Shown here piece by piece: positions 6,450-9,540 of a stretch of 9,540 bases of DNA. Source of the stretch: an uncultured Campylobacter sp. (GTDB taxonomy: Bacteria; Campylobacterota; Campylobacteria; Campylobacterales; Campylobacteraceae); the NCBI RefSeq assembly GCF_938031315.1, contig NZ_CALHHT010000387.1:1-9540 (forward strand), read 5' to 3'. Positions within the stretch are counted from its first letter, which is position 1. The number at the start of each line of letters is the position of its first letter. The notes under the pieces are model-generated. The model had not been told where the DNA came from and ran no database searches. It worked only from the letters and a program-made list of their open reading frames with translations. Made by a program: the position numbers and the translations under genes.

Positions 6450-7473
6450 TTACAATATCGCCATCGTAGGCGCTACCGGCGCCGTAGGCGAGGAGATTTT
6501 GCGCGTCTTAGACGAGATGAACTTCCCCGTAAAGGACATACTGCCGCTTGCAAGCGCAAAGAGCGCGGGCGAGAAGGTGGAATTCCGCGGCAAAGAATAC
6601 GTCGTGAGGGAGCTAACGGACAGCACCTTCGACGAAAACGAGATTGACATCGCATTTTTTAGCGCGGGTGGCTCTATTTCGGCGCATTACGTGCCATTTG
6701 CTGCGGCAAGCGGCGCAGTGGTGATAGATAACACGAGCCACTTTCGTATGCAAGAAAATGTCCCGCTCGTAGTGCCCGAGTGTAATCCTCAGGATATAAA
6801 GCTATGGGAAGAGACAGGCGTCATCGCTAATCCAAACTGCTCAACTATCCAGATGGTTCAAATTCTTAAGCCGCTTGATGATGCGTTTGATATCGAGCGC
6901 GTAGATGTAAGCACCTACCAGGCGACGAGCGGTGCAGGTAAAGAGGGTATGAGCGAGCTTGTAGGGCAGTTGCAGCAGTTTTTCGCTTTTAAGCTTGATG
7001 AGTGCGAGCCGAAGGTTTTCCCGCATCAGATCGCGATGAATGTCATCCCGCACATCGATGTATTTTTGGACAACGACTACACCAAAGAAGAGATGAAGAT
7101 GGTGAACGAAACGCAGAAAATTTTGCATAAAAACTTCGCCGTTTCGGCTACCTGCGTGCGCGTGCCGGTACTTCGCAGCCACAGCGAGGCGATCACGATA
7201 AAATTTAAAAAGGATTTCGAGATTAGCCGCGTGCGCGAAATTTTAAGAAACGCGCCTAGCATCGTGCTTGTAGACGATCCGAGCAAAAACGAATATCCGA
7301 TGCCGCTGCTTTCTAGCGATACGAACGAGACCTACGTCGGTAGGCTCCGCAGGGACAATTTCGACGATAAAATTCTGCATCTTTGGTGCAGCGCCGATCA
7401 GATCCGCGTAGGAGCGGCGACAAACGCCGTGCGCATCGCGCTTCGCTGGATCGATATGCAGCAAGACAAGTAG
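6442..7473 (+). CDS. asd: Aspartate-semialdehyde dehydrogenase
   Basis: Reduces L-aspartyl-4-phosphate to L-aspartate 4-semialdehyde with NADPH. This is the branch-point step towards lysine/diaminopimelate (hence peptidoglycan), threonine and methionine, and it takes place in the cytoplasm. The 343-aa length matches the shorter Asd class found in Gram-positives and Campylobacterota rather than the longer E. coli enzyme. Visible features are the NADP-binding GATGAVG (10-16), the catalytic Cys133 in NPNCST, the Gln160 segment QATSGAGK (160-167), and the substrate/base pair Arg245 and His247 in VLRSHSE. The start ATG overlaps the end of gyrA (ATG inside GATGAG), so the genes share a transcript and are probably translationally coupled. 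A small hairpin begins 12 nt after the stop. Confidence 0.97.
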   Translation: MSSYNIAIVGATGAVGEEILRVLDEMNFPVKDILPLASAKSAGEKVEFRGKEYVVRELTDSTFDENEIDIAFFSAGGSISAHYVPFAAASGAVVIDNTSHFRMQENVPLVVPECNPQDIKLWEETGVIANPNCSTIQMVQILKPLDDAFDIERVDVSTYQATSGAGKEGMSELVGQLQQFFAFKLDECEPKVFPHQIAMNVIPHIDVFLDNDYTKEEMKMVNETQKILHKNFAVSATCVRVPVLRSHSEAITIKFKKDFEISRVREILRNAPSIVLVDDPSKNEYPMPLLSSDTNETYVGRLRRDNFDDKILHLWCSADQIRVGAATNAVRIALRWIDMQQDK

Positions 7474-7484
7474 GATAATTTAGT

Positions 7485-7500
7485 AAGGCTGTCGAGCCTT
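7485..7500 (+). terminator. Small hairpin after asd, possible terminator
   Basis: AAGGCT (7485-7490), loop GTCG and AGCCTT (7495-7500) form a perfect 6-bp stem with a 4-nt loop, beginning 12 nt after the asd stop. Only three T residues (7499-7501) end it before a GC-rich stretch, so it is weak as an intrinsic terminator. It may act instead as a 3'-end stabilising stem. Confidence 0.35.
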
Positions 7501-7595
7501 TGCGCGCGGATGCGGTCGCGTGCGTGATTTCGGCGCCGAGGCCTGGCGAATAAAATTTGCAAATCAGCCTAATTAAAATTTAACGCCGCGAGCTG

Positions 7596-7627
7596 AAATT
7601 TTGCGCCTTTAACCTGGCGCAAAATTT
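7596..7627. repeat. Perfect 12-bp inverted repeat, possible bidirectional terminator
   Basis: AAATTTTGCGCC (7596-7607) and GGCGCAAAATTT (7616-7627) are exact reverse complements around an 8-nt loop. The GC-rich inner stem and AT outer stem give a symmetric structure that reads alike on both strands. After the GC stem, either strand shows AAAATTT rather than a clean T run, so termination is plausible but not classical. A protein-binding operator is an alternative. Confidence 0.6.
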
Positions 7628-7659
7628 AAATAGACTCAAACGGGTGCGCTTAAAAGAGA

Positions 7660-7693
7660 TAAATTTACGCGATTGCAAACGAGCGTAAATTTA
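7660..7693. repeat. Perfect 11-bp inverted repeat
   Basis: TAAATTTACGC (7660-7670) and GCGTAAATTTA (7683-7693) are exact reverse complements around a 12-nt spacer. The repeat lies 64 bp after the preceding one and 85-118 bp before the yqhA start, so it could be an operator for the yqhA-hemE unit or a stem in the transcript. The arm CGTAAATTT also recurs at 258, 314, 1012 and 1036. Confidence 0.55.
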
Positions 7694-7777
7694 AACGAAC
7701 ACTTCGGCATGGAGCGGTTTTAAATTTATACGTCCGTTTGGGGAGCGGCTAATCTCGAATTAAAATTTAAGGAAGAA

Positions 7778-8269
7778 ATGAAAGCTATATTTGAAAAATT
7801 TTTGCTTTGTAGCAAATCTCTAACGCTTCTGCCTGTTATTTTTTGTGTTGCGGCTAGTGCGACGATATTTGTGATGGCAAGCTACGAAATCGGCTCGGCG
7901 CTTTATAAAATTGTGGAATTTTTTCTAAGGCCGCAGAGCGAGCGAGCGCTTTACATTGGCATTTTAAGCGAAATAATAACGGCGATCGATCTGTATCTGG
8001 TCGCTATAGTGCTGCTAATCTTCGTATTCGGAATTTACGAGCTCTTTATCGACGAGTTTGTGGATCTAAATTTACAAGTTTTAAAGATCGCCTCGCTGGA
8101 TGAGCTGAAGCACAAACTCGGCAGCGTCATCATAATGGTGCTGGTAGTGGATTTTTTCAAGCGAATTTTACACACCGATTTTACTACCCCTTTGGATATG
8201 CTTTTGCTCGCAGGGGCTATCTTCGCGGTTTGTTTGGCTTTGTATATTTTGAGTAAATTTAAAGGATAA
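7778..8269 (+). CDS. UPF0114 (YqhA-type) integral membrane protein
   Basis: A 163-aa inner-membrane protein of the UPF0114 / YqhA family, whose function is not established. It matches the family in length and in the conserved stretch around IFVFGIYELFIDEF (81-94) with the following S.DELK..L segment (106-114). Likely membrane segments are 14-35, 62-88, 113-130 (short, bounded by Lys and Asp/Lys/Arg) and 139-159. There is no signal peptide beyond the first helix. AAGGAAG (7769-7775) precedes the ATG at 7778. Its final Lys-Gly codons and stop form the hemE ribosome binding site and hemE begins 2 nt later, so the two are co-transcribed. From memory, C. jejuni has a membrane-protein gene beside asd, so linkage to asd may be older than linkage to hemE. 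Confidence 0.85.
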   Translation: MKAIFEKFLLCSKSLTLLPVIFCVAASATIFVMASYEIGSALYKIVEFFLRPQSERALYIGILSEIITAIDLYLVAIVLLIFVFGIYELFIDEFVDLNLQVLKIASLDELKHKLGSVIIMVLVVDFFKRILHTDFTTPLDMLLLAGAIFAVCLALYILSKFKG

Positions 8270-8271
8270 AA
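8261..8271 (+). promoter_or_regulatory. hemE ribosome binding site made by the end of yqhA
   Basis: AAAGGA (8261-8266) encodes the last two residues (Lys-Gly) of the upstream membrane protein and lies 5 nt before the hemE ATG at 8272. The upstream stop TAA is inside the spacer, an arrangement typical of translational coupling. Confidence 0.8.
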
Positions 8272-9318
8272 ATGGTTTTCATCGACGCATGCTTCGGCAA
8301 AGAGACCCCATACACGCCCATTTGGATGATGCGCCAGGCGGGGCGCTACCTGCCGCAATACATGGCGGTGCGCGAGAGGGCGGGCGATTTTTTGAGCCTG
8401 TGCCGCGACTATCGAGCCGCTAGCGAGGTAACGATCCAACCCGTGGAGATTTTGGGCGTCGATGCGGCGATACTTTTTAGCGATATTTTGGTCGTGCCGA
8501 TGCAGATGGGGATGGATCTGCGCTTCGAAGCGGGCGAAGGACCGAAATTTAGCGATCCGATCCGCTCTCAGAGCGATCTGGCGCGCCTTGATCCGCAAAA
8601 GGCCGCCGCAGAGCTCGGATACGTTTATGATACGATCTCGCTTACTCGCTCGTGCCTTGCTGCGGATAAAGCGCTCATCGGCTTTTGCGGCGCGCCGTGG
8701 ACGATCGCTACCTATATGATCGAGGGCGGCGGCAGCAAAAATTACGCCGTTTGCAAAAGGATGCTCTACGAAAATCCGCAGCTTCTGCATGAAATTTTGC
8801 GCCTCGTTACGGAGGCGACGAAGCTTTATCTGGCGCGCCAGATCGGCTCGGGCGTCGATGCGGTGCAGATCTTCGACAGCTGGGCGGGAGCGCTGGAAGC
8901 GAGCGCGTACGAGGAGTTTGGCTGGCGATACATCTTGGAAATCACGGAATTTTTAAAGGCGAAATTCCCGCATATCCCGCTCATCGTCTTTGCCAAGGGC
9001 ACGGGCGCGCAGATGTCGCGGCTGAGCCGTATCGCGGCGCGGCGAGGCGAGGCGAGCTTTGACGTATGGGGCGTGGATTGGAGCACTCCGATTGAGCTTG
9101 CGCGCGAGCAGCTCGGGGGCAAATTTGCGCTTCAGGGCAACCTGGAGCCGATGCGGCTATACGACCGCGGCGCGATAGAATCGGGCGTGCGCGAGATTTT
9201 AGCGGCGATGAAGGGTGCTGCGCATATCTTTAATCTAGGGCATGGAATTTTACCCGACGTAAGCGTGCAAAACGCCAAATATCTGGTGGATCTGGTGCAC
9301 GAGCTAAGCGCGCGCTAA
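8272..9318 (+). CDS. hemE: Uroporphyrinogen decarboxylase
   Basis: Removes four acetate carboxyl groups from uroporphyrinogen III to give coproporphyrinogen III in the haem pathway. It is cytoplasmic and needs no cofactor. The 348-aa length is normal. Both family signatures are present: PIWMMRQAGRYLP (16-28), with substrate-binding Arg21 and Arg25, and GFCGAPWTIATYMIEG (137-152), with Tyr148. The catalytic Asp71 (FSDILV), Ser203 (FDSWAG) and His324 (NLGHGI) sit where the E. coli enzyme has Asp77, Ser209 and His327. The ATG at 8272 is well placed behind AAAGGA and close upstream of the signature. No downstream partner is visible, and I see no clear terminator after the stop. Confidence 0.97.
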   Translation: MVFIDACFGKETPYTPIWMMRQAGRYLPQYMAVRERAGDFLSLCRDYRAASEVTIQPVEILGVDAAILFSDILVVPMQMGMDLRFEAGEGPKFSDPIRSQSDLARLDPQKAAAELGYVYDTISLTRSCLAADKALIGFCGAPWTIATYMIEGGGSKNYAVCKRMLYENPQLLHEILRLVTEATKLYLARQIGSGVDAVQIFDSWAGALEASAYEEFGWRYILEITEFLKAKFPHIPLIVFAKGTGAQMSRLSRIAARRGEASFDVWGVDWSTPIELAREQLGGKFALQGNLEPMRLYDRGAIESGVREILAAMKGAAHIFNLGHGILPDVSVQNAKYLVDLVHELSAR

Positions 9319-9540
9319 ACTGGACTTTGCGATAGCCTGTTTGCGGCGCGTCGCTGTGAAATTTTATAGAGTCGTAGTTTAAAATTTTGCTCGCTTGTGT
9401 CGTTTGCTTTGCTTTCGCGCGATCCTGCCGCTACAATAAAATTTTAAATTTCATGCCGCTAAAACAGCTCGCGGAACGCAAAACTCTAAATTTTAAAATT
9501 CTGCGCCGTTTCAGCGCGGCAGTATCGCAAATTTTAAAAT
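9319..9540. other. Non-coding tail after hemE
   Basis: This stretch is AT-word rich with 7 RAATTY hexamers, four of them in the last 55 bases. A TACAAT (9432-9437) that could serve as a -10 box precedes an ATG at 9453, which stays open to the window edge (29 codons). There is no ribosome binding site, and the translated start (MPLKQLAERK, then LNFKILRR) is not recognised. I do not call it a gene. Confidence 0.5.

Larger units (their letters stand above)
7474..7777. other. 304-bp intergenic region with three inverted repeats
   Basis: No gene is supported on either strand. The open frames are under about 25 codons and lack ribosome binding sites. The region holds a short hairpin right after asd, two long perfect inverted repeats (entered separately), the palindromes TCGGCGCCGA (7530-7539) and ATTTGCAAAT (7555-7564), and 8 RAATTY hexamers. 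It should contain the asd terminator and the promoter of the next unit, but I see no convincing -10 box close to 7778. A small structured RNA is possible but unsupported by any recognised family. Confidence 0.7.

Noticed and set aside
7474..7777. tRNA or known small RNA gene between asd and yqhA
   Set aside because: No cloverleaf, T-loop GGTTCRA or other recognised RNA motif is visible, only the inverted repeats already listed.
8035..8790. 251-codon minus-strand open frame across yqhA and hemE
   Set aside because: It overlaps two recognised genes on the opposite strand. The Arg/Ala/His-rich product is typical of a shadow frame and lacks a start signal.
1..9540. Mobile element, CRISPR, toxin-antitoxin or defence system
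   Set aside because: All sizeable genes are housekeeping or core Campylobacter families. No transposase, integrase, regular spaced repeat or defence domain was found.

Overview
This looks like a chromosomal housekeeping segment from a relatively GC-rich Campylobacter, for example an oral species of the C. gracilis / C. showae / C. rectus type. The evidence is the gene content, GyrA numbering that places Thr86 and Asp90 exactly as in C. jejuni, the Campylobacter-like order lipoprotein - ComF - gyrA ... asd, strong AAGGA ribosome binding sites about 5 nt from the starts, and roughly 50% G+C broken up by very frequent AAATTT/TTTAAA words. The species call is an inference. I see no insertion sequence, prophage, CRISPR, tRNA or rRNA.

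Layout: 1-337 has no credible gene and carries a degenerate AT-word repeat. dnaX (DNA polymerase III tau/gamma) lies on the minus strand at 338-2419. A 92-bp divergent promoter region (2420-2511) separates it from a plus-strand run: a YajG-like lipoprotein (2512-3060), a ComF-type competence phosphoribosyltransferase (3061-3678) that starts on the base after the lipoprotein stop, gyrA (3717-6449) with its own TATAAT, and asd (6442-7473) overlapping the gyrA end by 8 bp. A 304-bp gap (7474-7777) holds three perfect inverted repeats and no gene. It is followed by a UPF0114/YqhA membrane protein (7778-8269) and hemE (8272-9318), 2 nt apart. The last 222 bases are non-coding or hold only the start of something beyond the edge.

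Together the genes cover replication and chromosome topology (DnaX, GyrA), amino acid and cell wall precursor supply (Asd), haem synthesis (HemE), envelope (lipoprotein, UPF0114) and DNA uptake (ComF). They do not form one pathway. Likely transcription units are dnaX; lipoprotein-comF; gyrA-asd; and yqhA-hemE.

The most unusual signal is at the DNA level. The hexamer RAATTY occurs about 106 times by hand count, against about 9 expected in random 50% GC sequence, and makes up about nine in ten of all AATT sites. It lies in genes in several reading frames and is densest between genes. RAATTY is the methylated site that C. jejuni uses to recognise transforming DNA, so an uptake-sequence-like role is a testable hypothesis. 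Other points of interest are a 61-residue acidic insert in the GyrA C-terminal domain, two long low-complexity linkers in DnaX with an A AAA AAC slippery heptamer near its end, and the gyrA/asd overlap.
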